From the NCBI RefSeq assembly GCF_006352475.1, contig NZ_VCMZ01000001.1, forward strand, positions 3,658,001-3,722,000: 64,000 nucleotides of DNA, in the 5' to 3' direction. Each line of letters opens with the position of its first letter. The first letter of the stretch is position 1. A program made the position numbers and the translations under genes. Origin of the DNA: Acinetobacter pullicarnis (GTDB taxonomy: Bacteria > Pseudomonadota > Gammaproteobacteria > Pseudomonadales > Moraxellaceae). Positions 8,515 to 17,970 of this stretch are shown here, in pieces. Below the pieces are notes generated by a model. The model was given only the letters and a program-made list of their open reading frames with translations. It had not been told where the DNA came from and made no database searches.

Positions 8515-9228
8515 ATGTCTAAAACATTTGTGGTCTATGGTGTGAGTAAGGGACTTGGGCAGGCCATAATTCAAGCCTTACCGACTGACCAAGATCACAT
8601 CTATGGTATTTCACGCTCTGAGCCGAACTGCACACATGAGCATTTTCATTGGATCGCAGCCGATTTATCCAAACCTGAACAATCTCGTGATCAAGTCAAA
8701 GCCATCCTACAAAATGAAAAAGTAGACTATTTGATTTATAACGTGGGTATCTGGGAAGCATTGGCCTTTGACTCGGCTTATGATTTTCAGCAATGCTCAG
8801 ATTTTGAGATTGCCAGCATGTTACAGACCAATGTGCATGCTTGCTTATTGGCCATTCAATCCTTAATTGAAAATCTTAAAAAGTCAGACAATGCCAAAAT
8901 TATTTTGATTGGCTCAACTTGGGGCTTGGACAACCACAAAGGCAAAGAAGTGGTGTTCTCTACCACCAAACATGCCTTACGCGGGATGGTACAAGCACTG
9001 CGTGAAAATCTCCGTGAAGATCGCATTGGAGTCAGTATCGTCAATTTAGGTTATTTGGCGACTGAATTTAGCTTAGACACGCCGGTTGATACGGTGATTC
9101 AACAAACACTATCTGAATTAATTCCCTTACAAGACGTGATGTTGGCATTGAAATTTATTTTGTCGACCAGTGCTGCAAGCTGCGTCAAAGAAATCAATAT
9201 GCCGGCAATGGCAGATGACAATGTTTAA
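8515..9228 (+). CDS. SDR-family protein with Phe in place of the catalytic Tyr
   Basis: A 237-residue Rossmann-fold short-chain dehydrogenase/reductase-like protein. The N-terminal cofactor motif reads V-Y-G-V-S-K-G-L-G-Q-A-I (residues 7-18). An N-V-G motif follows (I-Y-N-V-G-I-W) in place of NNAG, then I-G-S-T-W-G with the likely active-site serine. Where the family has Y-x-x-x-K, this protein has F-S-T-T-K (codons TTC TCT ACC ACC AAA), so the proton-donating tyrosine is absent while the lysine is kept. It may have another chemistry or only a binding role. GGAG lies seven bases before the ATG. It stands alone. Confidence 0.82.
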   Translation: MSKTFVVYGVSKGLGQAIIQALPTDQDHIYGISRSEPNCTHEHFHWIAADLSKPEQSRDQVKAILQNEKVDYLIYNVGIWEALAFDSAYDFQQCSDFEIASMLQTNVHACLLAIQSLIENLKKSDNAKIILIGSTWGLDNHKGKEVVFSTTKHALRGMVQALRENLREDRIGVSIVNLGYLATEFSLDTPVDTVIQQTLSELIPLQDVMLALKFILSTSAASCVKEINMPAMADDNV

Positions 9229-9326
9229 AGCGACGGATCTGTAGAACGGGGAAAACCGCACATGACGTAAAAAAACGTTATTGATTTAAATCTCGAAATT
9301 ATAAAATCTCAGCGAACCCTCACCAT

Positions 9327-9362
9327 CCCATATAACAGGAACGGCATGCGTTGTTATATGGG
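9327..9362. other. Perfect 11-bp-stem hairpin
   Basis: The arms CCCATATAACA (9327-9337) and TGTTATATGGG (9352-9362) are exact complements around a 14-base loop containing GGCATGC. It lies between the convergent SDR and HlyD genes. No T-run follows on either strand, so it is not a classical terminator but may protect the mRNA 3' ends. Confidence 0.55.
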
Positions 9363-9406
9363 ACTGTTAATCACCGATTGGTCTATCCAAGACGGTGTAT
9401 CTGCTC

Positions 9407-10411
9407 CTATTTCTTTTCAATAATGTGTACGGTTGCGGTACGTCCTGCGACAAAGGCCAATTCATTGTGTGGCACTTCATCTAAAACAATCTTCACCGGT
9501 ACACGCTGTGCCAAACGCACCCAACTGAAAGTCGGATTCACGTTGGCCAATAAGCCCGATGAAGTACTGCGCTCACGGTCTTCAATACCCGATGCGATAC
9601 CTTGGACATGACCTTTGATTTTGCTTGAATCGCCCATCAACTGTACTGTGGCTGCATCTCCAATATGAATCCGATTGAGTTTGGTTTCTTCGAAATAGCC
9701 CACCACATATAACTGTTTACGATCGAGTAAGGCTGCAACACTCTGCCCCACTTTGACATAGGTCCCGACCCGTAAATCGAAATTGGATAAGGTCCCATCT
9801 GCGGGTGCCACCACTTCAGCACGATGCATATTCAGCTCGGCCAAATGTAAATTGCTATTCGCCACTTCAATCAAGGCATGTTGCTGTTTAATATTGGCTT
9901 GTGCCTGCACAATTGCCGCTTGTAACTGTTGATGCTCAGCATGCGTCTGATCACGCACAGCCAACACCTGATCGCGCTCTTGCTTCGAAATCGCACCATC
10001 CATCAAACTGTTATAACGACTGGCATTTTTATCTGCCAAATTGAGATTGGCCTGTGATTTCACCAGATTGGCTTGTGCCTGTGCCAAACCTGCTTCTGCG
10101 GCTGCCAAACTCGAATTGGCCTTGGCCAAATCCGAACGGGCTTGTTCAACTTCAATCTCTTGCCGTGCAAGATCGATTTTAAACAGCACCTGACCTTTTT
10201 TAATCTGTTGATTGTCTTGCACCAAAACTTCGGTAACCAAACCAGAAACATCGGAGGACACTTGAATGACATCACCACGTACCCGGCCATCCCGTGTCCA
10301 AGGCGATGCATTATAGTAATTCCATAAATGCACAATGCTATAAATTGCAATGATCACCACCAGCAACAAGATCACAGGCCGTATCATTTTTTTCAAATCT
10401 AATTGTTTCAT
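9407..10411 (-). CDS. HlyD/EmrA-type membrane fusion protein
   Basis: The periplasmic adaptor of a tripartite efflux system. The 334-residue protein has a single N-terminal membrane anchor (about residues 12-30). A biotinyl-lipoyl-like half then begins S-P-W-T-R-D-G-R-V-R-G-D, typical of AaeA/FusE-class adaptors. A long alanine- and glutamine-rich coiled-coil hairpin follows (about residues 80-185), then the second lipoyl half A-P-A-D-G-T-L-S-N-F-D-L-R-V-G and a beta-barrel. It is the last gene of the FUSC-DUF1656-HlyD operon, 57 bp after the DUF1656 gene. No outer-membrane factor is encoded nearby, so a shared TolC-like channel is likely. An aromatic acid or similar substrate is inferred from the family only. 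Confidence 0.9.
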   Translation of the reverse strand: MKQLDLKKMIRPVILLLVVIIAIYSIVHLWNYYNASPWTRDGRVRGDVIQVSSDVSGLVTEVLVQDNQQIKKGQVLFKIDLARQEIEVEQARSDLAKANSSLAAAEAGLAQAQANLVKSQANLNLADKNASRYNSLMDGAISKQERDQVLAVRDQTHAEHQQLQAAIVQAQANIKQQHALIEVANSNLHLAELNMHRAEVVAPADGTLSNFDLRVGTYVKVGQSVAALLDRKQLYVVGYFEETKLNRIHIGDAATVQLMGDSSKIKGHVQGIASGIEDRERSTSSGLLANVNPTFSWVRLAQRVPVKIVLDEVPHNELAFVAGRTATVHIIEKK

Positions 10412-10468
10412 CTCATTTACCTAAGCCATCTGGTTGATGTCGATCAAGTTGATCCCACGCAGTCAAGT

Positions 10469-10675
10469 TCAAATGCCCAATCCTATAAAAATTTGGTGTA
10501 CGCCCAACAACAACATCAGGTAGAAACACAAGTTGAAAATATTGGGGAAAATAATCCAGCCCTGTAAAATCAGCCGATTAATCAAAGGGCTCAGTAATTT
10601 GAAAATCACATAAGCAAGCAGTGCCTGAATCAGCAAGGTTGGGATATAAATATCGTAAAAATTAAACTCACCCAT
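10469..10675 (-). CDS. DUF1656 small inner-membrane protein (AaeX-like)
   Basis: A 68-residue protein with two hydrophobic segments, starting MGEFNFYDIYIPTLL. The G-E-[FI]-x-[FL] start followed by Y-I-P-x-L-L and a short two-helix body is the DUF1656/AaeX pattern. These proteins accompany FUSC and HlyD partners in aromatic-acid efflux operons; their own role is unknown. The chosen ATG overlaps the FUSC stop by eight bases (the ATGGGTGA arrangement), which supports this start over longer in-frame alternatives and implies translational coupling. Confidence 0.88.
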   Translation of the reverse strand: MGEFNFYDIYIPTLLIQALLAYVIFKLLSPLINRLILQGWIIFPNIFNLCFYLMLLLGVHQIFIGLGI

Positions 10676-12785
10676 GTATGGCTTCCCCATGTGAAGCATG
10701 CTGATCTTGCAGTTGTCGCAAGTCGAAATGGCAGAGGCTGTATTCAATATTGTTTAGTGAAATCAACAACCGTTGCTGTAGCATTGGATCTTCCACATGG
10801 TGGGCAGCATGCTGCAATTGGCTTAACTGCTGCTGTAATTGATGTTGCAGCTTGGCATCGGCCAGCACGTTCGCTTCCTTCACGAGAAAAAATTGATCAA
10901 GTTGTTGCTGTAAGTCTTGGGTGAGCTGCTGAATTGGGCTATCTGGGGGTAACAGCAACATCAATTCACGTAAACGCGCCAAATCAACGATGGCACTGGA
11001 CTCGGTCAAGGCCTCACGAATTGTTTGTTGCAGTGCTGTCGATTGCACCAGCTTGGTATTTAATACGCCAATACGGTCAAACATACTGCGTAAATGGACT
11101 TTAAATGCAGCCGCATAAGGTAAATCTAGCGCCAATCTCACTGCACGATAATGCAATGCCAAAATTCGACTGGCACTGGTATCTGGTGACATGGCACGCA
11201 CCATATGAATCACAATCAGCGATACCAACACCCCCATGATCATGCCAAAAGAACTGTCCAAATAAGACACAGCATCCATGCTATAACGATTATGCAAATT
11301 CAATCCCATCATGGTGTTAATACCCAAAACCATTCCGATCGGCATCAAGCTTTGACTGGTCATCATTGAGACTGCAACCAAAACCAATGGCAACAACACC
11401 AAGGCCAATTGCCAAAATGCGGTCACATGCGGGAATACTCCAAAAGCATAAACAAACACCAAAACAGCAGAGAGCACACTGCCCCAAATAAAAATTTTCA
11501 AAACAGGAACTGGATTATCCAATGCCGTCAAAATACAGGCCGTTACCGCTCCAATTTGCGCCATCATAAAACCAGCTTTCCAACCTGAGACAATCCAGAT
11601 TCCTGTCACAATAAAGGTAATGAACACCGCGCTGATACCACCACGGACTGCCACGCCATAATCGCGATGCAAGCTTGGATAATGGGTGGTCATGGCGGTA
11701 ATTTGTGCAGGCATCTCTTTATTGCCACGCTGAATCCGCTGCCAAATATAGGTCACTGCCAAAACATTACTAATAAAATGCCGCATATCCATTTTGATCG
11801 CAGCCAGTAACATCCGCTGCTGTGATGATGCCTTAGCCGCCAATTGCTCGAAAAACGATTCAAAATCAGGCGGTAACTTTAGGATGTCTTCATCATCGCG
11901 ATCTCGTTGCTGCTGTAAAAACTCAATCACATGTGCTGCCATTTGTTGTAACAACACAGATTGTTGTGTATGCGAAGCAGGCAGTTCATTGAACTGTTTG
12001 AGCCGTTGCGACAAGCCCACCAGATTGGCCACCACCAATGACAACTGATGCAGCATTTCCTGCAAGGCCTTGGTCATGCCTTTTAGCTCGCCTTTTTCAT
12101 AAGTTAAATGTACGGCAAGCGCATGAATGTCGGTGCTGTCACGGGTCAGTGCCGCTAAAATAAGTTGGCTATTTTTTTCGGGTGCAGGGCTAAATAAATC
12201 GATAAACAACAGTTCAGTATCGCGAAGTGCTTGGCTCACACGCTGTTTAATGACAGAACCAATATGCACAGGGAAAATCGTCGCGGAGACCACAGCACTG
12301 GCGATTACCCCAATCGAGATCTCCATGACCCGAGCAATCGCAATATCAAAAATACTGTACTGATCAATCAAGGTGACAGCGTTATACACGATCATGGCGG
12401 TGGTATAGCCTGCCAACATAAAGACATAACTGCGTGGGGTTCGATCCAGCAAAGAAACATACAAGGCAAAGCCAACCCACAGCGACAGGATGATCGTAAA
12501 TAACCACGGCGTATTGATCAGTTGCGGTGTTAGGATCAATGCAATCAACGCCCCAGCAGCCGTTCCAATCAAGCGATAAATACATTTTGATGAAACCATA
12601 CCCGAATACGGACTGGCAATAATCAGTACCGTACCGATGGACCACATGGGATTAATCAGATCCAGTTCAAAGGAAACAAATAACGCCAGCATGGCCGCCA
12701 CAAAGGTTTTGGCTGCAAAAACCAATGCCATTTTTGAAGGTCTAAAGCTGAAGATTTGTTGAATTAAACTCATGCTAAACGCCAC
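10668..12785 (-). CDS. FUSC-family inner-membrane efflux protein
   Basis: The integral-membrane pump of the cluster, relative of AaeB and fusaric-acid resistance proteins. The 705-residue protein has two blocks of membrane helices (about residues 15-170 and 370-515). Each is followed by a long cytoplasmic, glutamine-rich domain. F-E-L-D-L-I-N-P-M-W-S-I-G and R-P-S-K-M-A-L near the N-terminus are family-like. The 5' end is uncertain: the frame opens at GTG (12785), with an ATG four codons in (12773); neither has a strong ribosome-binding site. It is first in the three-gene operon and divergent from an IclR regulator. Confidence 0.9.
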   Translation of the reverse strand: MAFSMSLIQQIFSFRPSKMALVFAAKTFVAAMLALFVSFELDLINPMWSIGTVLIIASPYSGMVSSKCIYRLIGTAAGALIALILTPQLINTPWLFTIILSLWVGFALYVSLLDRTPRSYVFMLAGYTTAMIVYNAVTLIDQYSIFDIAIARVMEISIGVIASAVVSATIFPVHIGSVIKQRVSQALRDTELLFIDLFSPAPEKNSQLILAALTRDSTDIHALAVHLTYEKGELKGMTKALQEMLHQLSLVVANLVGLSQRLKQFNELPASHTQQSVLLQQMAAHVIEFLQQQRDRDDEDILKLPPDFESFFEQLAAKASSQQRMLLAAIKMDMRHFISNVLAVTYIWQRIQRGNKEMPAQITAMTTHYPSLHRDYGVAVRGGISAVFITFIVTGIWIVSGWKAGFMMAQIGAVTACILTALDNPVPVLKIFIWGSVLSAVLVFVYAFGVFPHVTAFWQLALVLLPLVLVAVSMMTSQSLMPIGMVLGINTMMGLNLHNRYSMDAVSYLDSSFGMIMGVLVSLIVIHMVRAMSPDTSASRILALHYRAVRLALDLPYAAAFKVHLRSMFDRIGVLNTKLVQSTALQQTIREALTESSAIVDLARLRELMLLLPPDSPIQQLTQDLQQQLDQFFLVKEANVLADAKLQHQLQQQLSQLQHAAHHVEDPMLQQRLLISLNNIEYSLCHFDLRQLQDQHASHGEAIHG

Positions 12786-13185
12786 ATTGTTCTAAATAAC
12801 CTGAAATATCCGATATCACACCGATGTAAATCGAAACCTAAACCGACATTGCTGAGCTTTAAGCAAAAACCCGATGTAAAGACAGTAGAAAAAATATGCC
12901 TGCTCAAAAGCAAGGCCACTTAATAAATGGTGATGGAGTTCAAATTTAAGGACGCGATTCAATCCATCAGATTATCACGAAGCGATAAACTCACAGAAAG
13001 ATAGTGATGCTGGCGATTTTTTCAAAAAAAACTATTTTAGTCAATAAAAATATCTTAATTTGATAATACTGGCTATTTTATTGGTTTTATCTAAATCCAT
13101 TTAAATCTATAGGTTATCGCTTGATTTTTTGCTATAAAATACTAAGAAATTTTATTTCATCTTTTATTCAATCCATAGGCAATGC
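12786..13185. promoter_or_regulatory. Divergent region between the efflux operon and iclR-type gene
   Basis: A 400-bp gap with no gene. The part nearest the regulator (about 13020-13160) is very AT-rich, with several TATAAAAT-like stretches (e.g. 13133-13140, CTATAAAA) that could be -10 boxes for the plus-strand gene. Shared promoter or operator sites are expected here by layout, but I see no clear palindromic IclR site. Confidence 0.35.
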
Positions 13186-13986
13186 ATGGCTCTTTCTAGT
13201 TTTGGCAAAATTCTCACTGTGTTGGACTTATTTTCCGTGTCACGCCCAGTGATTAATGTCGATCTCATCTGTGCAGAATTGGGACTGTCCAAACCCACCA
13301 GTTATCGCTATCTCAAAGAACTTGTTTCTGCTGATATATTACAGCGTCTGAGCGGTACCTCTGGTGACTATACCCTCGGTCCTAAAATTGCGGTATTGGA
13401 CTATATATCACGCACCACCGATCCATTGGTGCAAATTAGCACGCCCTTTATGAAAGAAATTGCAGAACGCACAGAGCTGTGCTGTTTGCTCACATTTTTA
13501 AATCGAGACTATTGCATCGATGTACATCATGAAGTGTTTAAAGACATGCAACTGTTTTCTTATGGTCGTGGCTGCCCACGTCCAGTCTTTATGGGTGCAT
13601 CACCCAAAGTTATTATCGCCAATTTAAGTAAACAGAAGATTTTAGAATATTATCATCGCTATGCACCTCAACTCAGTGAACGAGAATTTGCACAAGATGA
13701 GGCTGCTTTTACCGCACAAATGAAGAAAATTAAAAAACAAGGCTATTGCTTGTCACATGGTGAGGTTGATCCGGAGGTCTGTGGCCTGTCTGTTCCCATT
13801 AAGTTTTCAAGCAAAGAAGCACCGCTGGCACTTACCGTGGTGGCCTCTCGAAATCGCTTTGATTTTATCAACCTCGATCGCTTGATTGAAATTTTAAAAG
13901 ATCATGCAGCGCAAATTGAAAAACACTTCGCTGAGCTTTCAGAAAAGCATCAGTTGGTTGACTATCCGTATGTAGAAATGGACTGA
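13186..13986 (+). CDS. IclR-family transcriptional regulator
   Basis: A 266-residue regulator. The N-terminal winged helix-turn-helix (about residues 5-70) reads L-G-L-S-K-P-T-S-Y-R-Y-L-K-E-L around the recognition helix. It is followed by the linker Y-T-L-G-P-K-I-A-V-L and the GAF-like effector domain with G-x-x-x-P-V-F-M-G-A-S and A-L-T-V-V-A-S patterns. IclR proteins bind small aromatic or carboxylic effectors. Its divergent position next to the FUSC efflux operon suggests that it controls that operon, which is inference from layout. The start is an ATG after AATCCATAGGCA; the RBS is weak (AGG). Confidence 0.9.
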   Translation: MALSSFGKILTVLDLFSVSRPVINVDLICAELGLSKPTSYRYLKELVSADILQRLSGTSGDYTLGPKIAVLDYISRTTDPLVQISTPFMKEIAERTELCCLLTFLNRDYCIDVHHEVFKDMQLFSYGRGCPRPVFMGASPKVIIANLSKQKILEYYHRYAPQLSEREFAQDEAAFTAQMKKIKKQGYCLSHGEVDPEVCGLSVPIKFSSKEAPLALTVVASRNRFDFINLDRLIEILKDHAAQIEKHFAELSEKHQLVDYPYVEMD

Positions 13987-14199
13987 TCTCAAGATCATCC
14001 CAATCCGTTAAATCAACTGAATCAACCGAATCAATAAAAGCCCATGCGTCTTGCAGCGGCTTTTGGATTTTTCTCTTCAGTTCAGTTCACACAGCATCTG
14101 GCTAGACCCAAAGCTCCAGCATGTTCCACGTGAAAACAGGGCAATACTGAGCATGGATCTACAGCACTGTTAACGCAAAAGTGGCGCCCCTAAAATGCA

Positions 14200-14228
14200 T
14201 TGACACCGTCGTAACGGTGTCAATTTTT
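14200..14228 (+). terminator. Intrinsic terminator after the iclR-type gene
   Basis: TTGACACCGT and ACGGTGTCAA form a perfect ten-base stem with a short loop, followed by TTTTT on the plus strand. It lies 214 bp past the regulator's stop and just before the convergent pgsA end. A weaker hairpin (AAAAGCC...GGCTTTT) at 14036-14069 lies closer to the stop. Confidence 0.75.
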
Positions 14229-14253
14229 ACAGCTGCTTCTATTTAGATTTTAC

Positions 14254-14841
14254 TTAAGGTTGCTTGAGATAAGGCCACGCGGCTTTTAAATAGCTAAACA
14301 TCGACCATAATGTGAGGAATACAGCCATATACAACAAGCTATACGCCAACATATCCAGTGATTTCCAATTTAATAAAAACACCGTAATCGCGATCATTTG
14401 AAAGGCAGTTTTGTATTTACCAATATTAGAGACCGCCACACTGGTGCGTGCGCCAAGTTCTGCCATCCATTCCCTTAAGGCTGAAACGGTAATTTCTCGG
14501 GAAATAATCACAATCGCCGCAAAGGCCATTTCGATACTGGGATGCCATTGCACCAACACGATCAATGCCGCAGCGACCATTAATTTATCCGCGACAGGAT
14601 CGAGGAAACGGCCAAATGCAGAGCTTTGATTTAACGTCCGCGCCAAATAACCATCAAACCAATCGGTTAATGCCGCAATAATAAAAATAGCGGTCAAAAT
14701 AAGATGACGGGTCATTCCGCCTTCGTGACCACCCACCCCAATAGCAGGAGGCCAATATGCAACGATTAAAAATACTGGAATTAACGCGATACGCGCCAAC
14801 GTCAAGATATTTGGGATATTCAGGATCCGACCTGTAGTCAT
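14254..14841 (-). CDS. pgsA: CDP-diacylglycerol-glycerol-3-phosphate 3-phosphatidyltransferase
   Basis: PgsA makes phosphatidylglycerophosphate, the committed step to phosphatidylglycerol and cardiolipin, in the inner membrane. The complete CDP-alcohol phosphotransferase motif D-x-x-D-G-x-x-A-R-x8-G-x3-D-x3-D is visible (D-W-F-D-G-Y-L-A-R ... G-R-F-L-D-P-V-A-D-K). Five or six hydrophobic segments and a length of 195 residues fit. The start is placed at MTTGRILNIPNILTLAR, since P-N-x-L-T-x-x-R is the usual family N-terminus; an upstream in-frame ATG would add nine atypical residues. It lies downstream of uvrC and a thioesterase on the same strand; uvrC-pgsA is a common neighbour pair. Confidence 0.95.
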   Translation of the reverse strand: MTTGRILNIPNILTLARIALIPVFLIVAYWPPAIGVGGHEGGMTRHLILTAIFIIAALTDWFDGYLARTLNQSSAFGRFLDPVADKLMVAAALIVLVQWHPSIEMAFAAIVIISREITVSALREWMAELGARTSVAVSNIGKYKTAFQMIAITVFLLNWKSLDMLAYSLLYMAVFLTLWSMFSYLKAAWPYLKQP

Positions 14842-14923
14842 AGACACCGCCAATTGGTCTCCTAACAACCGAGCTAGCTGGGGAAATTAAGGCTACTTTA
14901 AACGATTCACCTCGCACTGTCGA

Positions 14924-15718
14924 CTAGGTAAACACAGTTACCGTCTGTCTAGAGAGTGCAATAAGACGATCATTTTTATCCCAAATATGGGCAGATTCAA
15001 TTGCATACCCGTCTCCTGAGAAATCTGTGATTACTTGATATTTAAACCAATCACATAATTGATGTTGCAATGGATGTACAAAGCTCATCTGCCAAGTTAA
15101 GGAACTGGCTGGCGCAACGCAGTTCAACATTGGCAATACACCGGGTGGCCAGATATCCGTCAAAATCATAAAATCGGCCAGTGTCATTGCACGATCTGAA
15201 TGCAAATGGGGATCAAAACGAAACCATCCTCCAAAATCAGGCACATTACTTCCAGTAAAAGGATAGTGACCTTCAGCCCAAGCCAATTGACATTGTTTAA
15301 AGCATTCTGGGGTCTTGGCATTCGATGGCATGATATTAAGCTGTTCAACGGCTGGATAATCTGGTGCGACTGCCTCATTGCAGACTTGCAGCTGTGACTC
15401 ACGTCCTGTGCCAAAACTGGCGACTAAAATACTTTGTACGGCATCATCTTGCCACAAGCGCACTTCAATGCTGGTAACAGACTTGCCTTGCCGCAATACT
15501 TCTGCCGTAAGCTTAACTGCTGCAAATTGAATTGGTCCAACGAAAGTGATACTACAACTGAGTAAGGCCTTACGGCTGTCATTCACCACCGTTTGGGCTT
15601 TATGCATCATCATGCCAGCAGCGAGACCGCCATAAAGGGTACGGCCTTGTAGCCAACCCGTCGGGATATCCACCCATTGCTGTTGTTCAATCTGCTGTAA
15701 CATCTGCAACAATGCCAT
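14924..15718 (-). CDS. Acyl-CoA thioesterase-like protein (double hotdog)
   Basis: A 264-residue cytosolic protein of the TesB-like/4HBT_3 thioesterase group, with two hotdog halves. The N-terminal half has G-R-T-L-Y-G-G-L-A-A-G (about residues 25-35) and the family pattern S-C-S-I-T-F-V-G-P-I. The second half has D-F-M-I-L-T-D and S-L-T-W-Q-M-S-F-V-H-P. Such enzymes hydrolyse acyl-CoAs to free acid and CoA; the substrate here is unknown. The ATG with GAGGAG five bases upstream was chosen over a GTG six bases earlier. It lies between uvrC and pgsA on the same strand. Confidence 0.85.
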   Translation of the reverse strand: MALLQMLQQIEQQQWVDIPTGWLQGRTLYGGLAAGMMMHKAQTVVNDSRKALLSCSITFVGPIQFAAVKLTAEVLRQGKSVTSIEVRLWQDDAVQSILVASFGTGRESQLQVCNEAVAPDYPAVEQLNIMPSNAKTPECFKQCQLAWAEGHYPFTGSNVPDFGGWFRFDPHLHSDRAMTLADFMILTDIWPPGVLPMLNCVAPASSLTWQMSFVHPLQHQLCDWFKYQVITDFSGDGYAIESAHIWDKNDRLIALSRQTVTVFT

Positions 15719-15920
15719 GCTCACTCCTCGTTTAAATCACTGCTTTCCGTGCTTAAACCTATAGTGCATCATCAAAGCCAAGATGTGAATGCTCAGTGAC
15801 TAGGGCGTCAATGATTGTTTTTGCAATGTTTTTTTGGGCTTAATTCAGATAGAGCCAGCCGCTTAGCACCTGATTCAACAGCCCCCCGTAGATGCAACAA
15901 AACCGCCAGCAAATTCGTGC

Positions 15921-17720
15921 TTATTCATGCAAAATTTTATAAATGGTGCGTGCCATGACTTTGCCCAACCCTGGCACCAGCGCCAAATCATTTTCAGCGG
16001 CTTTGAGTACGCCTTGAATCCCCCCAAAATGGGTAAGTAAATCACGGCGGCGCTTGGGTCCCAATCCGGGAATCGCTTCCAGCACGGAGCTACTGCGACG
16101 TTTATCGCGTTTGGCACGATGCTTGGTAATGGCGAAACGATGTGCTTCATCACGCACCTGTTGAATCAGGTGCAAAGCCTTATGATCTTCTGCCAATTGG
16201 ATTTTACTGCCATCGGTAAAGTGTAAGGTTTCCAGACCCGGCTTACGCCCTTCACCTTTGGAGACACCGACCATAAAGGCATCCAGCTCAAGGGTTTGCA
16301 TTACCTCCATCGCCATATGCAATTGCCCCTTGCCACCATCAATCAGCAGTAGGTCAGGCAACATATTTTTCTTATAACGACGGGTCAGCGCTTGACGCAT
16401 TGCGGCATAGTCATCGCCCCCAGTAATGCCCTCAATAGCAAACTGACGATAATCGCGTTTACGCGCACCACCGCTATCAAATACCACACATGAGGCAATG
16501 GTCGCTTCACCCATGGTGTGCGAAATATCAAAACACTCAATCCGATCAATCGGACGATCAAGCACTTGCTCAAGTTGATGGAAACGTTCATTCAGTTCTA
16601 AGTGATTGGCTAGCTTACCTTTAATCGCATGCTCGACATTCATCTGTGCCAGCTCTAACCATTCTGCACGGGTCTCTCGCACTCGATGTTTGATTTGAAT
16701 TTTCTTTTCAAACTGTTGCAATAGGGCTTGTTCAAGTTCGATACGATCTGGCAAATCGACATTGATGATCAACTCGACAGGCACTTCATCCGCGACTTGG
16801 AAATAGAAGTTGGCCATAAAGTCTGACAACATCTGACCTAAATCGTCATCCAACATATCGGGGAAATAAGCCTTGCCGCCCAGCATCTTGCCATTGCGCA
16901 CATGCATAATTTGCACGCAAGTCACACCCGCCATATAGGCAATTGCCAGAATATCAGCCTCCCCCTTCACCCGATAAATCGCCTGCTGACCTTGCACATC
17001 ACGCAAGAGCGCCATACGGTCTCGATAAAAAACTGCTTTTTCAAACTCAAGTGCTTCGGCTGCTGCTTCCATTTTCTGGATCAATTCTTGATTGAGTTCT
17101 TTGGTATCGCCACTGAGAAAGCGCAGCGAATTTTGCACATCTTCGTGATAGGCTTCGGGAGTGATTAAACCAACACATGGCGCAGAGCAGCGCTTGATTT
17201 GATGCTGCAAACACGGTCGCTTGCGCTGTGAGAAATAACTGTTTTCACACTGCCGTACTGTAAATAGTTTTTGTAATACCAATAGCGTGTCACGTGCATT
17301 GTAGGCACTGGGATAAGGCCCAAAGAATTTACCGGCTTGATGCTTGCCTTTGCCACGGCCACTGGCAATTCGTGGATAGGGTTTGTCTGCGGAAACAAAG
17401 ATATAGACATAGGATTTATCATCACGCAGCATAATGTTATACGGCGGACGATGCAGCTTAATCAGATTTTGTTCGAGCAATAACGCTTCTGTTTCCGAGC
17501 GTACCACCAAACTTTCAATATCATAGATTCGAGCAACCAAGGCTTGTGTTTTGGGATGCTCAATGGTTTTGACAAAATAACTGGATACCCGGTTTTTTAA
17601 GTTTTTGGCTTTACCGACATACAGCAGCTCGCCCGCTTTACCCAGCATTTTATACACGCCGGGCAATTGGGTCATATTCGCCAATATCTTTTCAATGTTT
17701 TCCCGTGCGTTCTCGTTCAC
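15921..17720 (-). CDS. uvrC: Excinuclease ABC subunit C
   Basis: UvrC makes both incisions around a bulky lesion in nucleotide excision repair with UvrA and UvrB. The 599-residue protein has the N-terminal GIY-YIG domain (L-P-G-V-Y-K-M ... [10 protein letters not shown] at about residues 18-42). A cysteine-containing central part and the UvrB-interacting UVR motif (about residues 205-240) follow. Next come the RNase H-like endonuclease domain ([19 protein letters not shown]) and C-terminal helix-hairpin-helix motifs ([18 protein letters not shown]). The start is GTG with AGG six bases upstream. Confidence 0.96.
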   Translation of the reverse strand: MNENARENIEKILANMTQLPGVYKMLGKAGELLYVGKAKNLKNRVSSYFVKTIEHPKTQALVARIYDIESLVVRSETEALLLEQNLIKLHRPPYNIMLRDDKSYVYIFVSADKPYPRIASGRGKGKHQAGKFFGPYPSAYNARDTLLVLQKLFTVRQCENSYFSQRKRPCLQHQIKRCSAPCVGLITPEAYHEDVQNSLRFLSGDTKELNQELIQKMEAAAEALEFEKAVFYRDRMALLRDVQGQQAIYRVKGEADILAIAYMAGVTCVQIMHVRNGKMLGGKAYFPDMLDDDLGQMLSDFMANFYFQVADEVPVELIINVDLPDRIELEQALLQQFEKKIQIKHRVRETRAEWLELAQMNVEHAIKGKLANHLELNERFHQLEQVLDRPIDRIECFDISHTMGEATIASCVVFDSGGARKRDYRQFAIEGITGGDDYAAMRQALTRRYKKNMLPDLLLIDGGKGQLHMAMEVMQTLELDAFMVGVSKGEGRKPGLETLHFTDGSKIQLAEDHKALHLIQQVRDEAHRFAITKHRAKRDKRRSSSVLEAIPGLGPKRRRDLLTHFGGIQGVLKAAENDLALVPGLGKVMARTIYKILHE

Positions 17721-17970
17721 AACCGACCTATCTGATCAAATTTCATCGTATCCATGATGTGATGGTTGTCATGGTCTTTTCAAGCTGTAATCGCAATTTA
17801 ATTGAATAATCAACCGCACTGAACCATGCTCTGATGGTCTCGGCCATGATCAAAAGTGGGGATCAGCACGGCTAAAAGAAGCCTATTGATCAAGCATATT
17901 CAATTCAGTCTCAAACCACAGTGTGATATTCTCCGCAAAATGGCTCAAATGATGACCAAGGATTGTGGTG

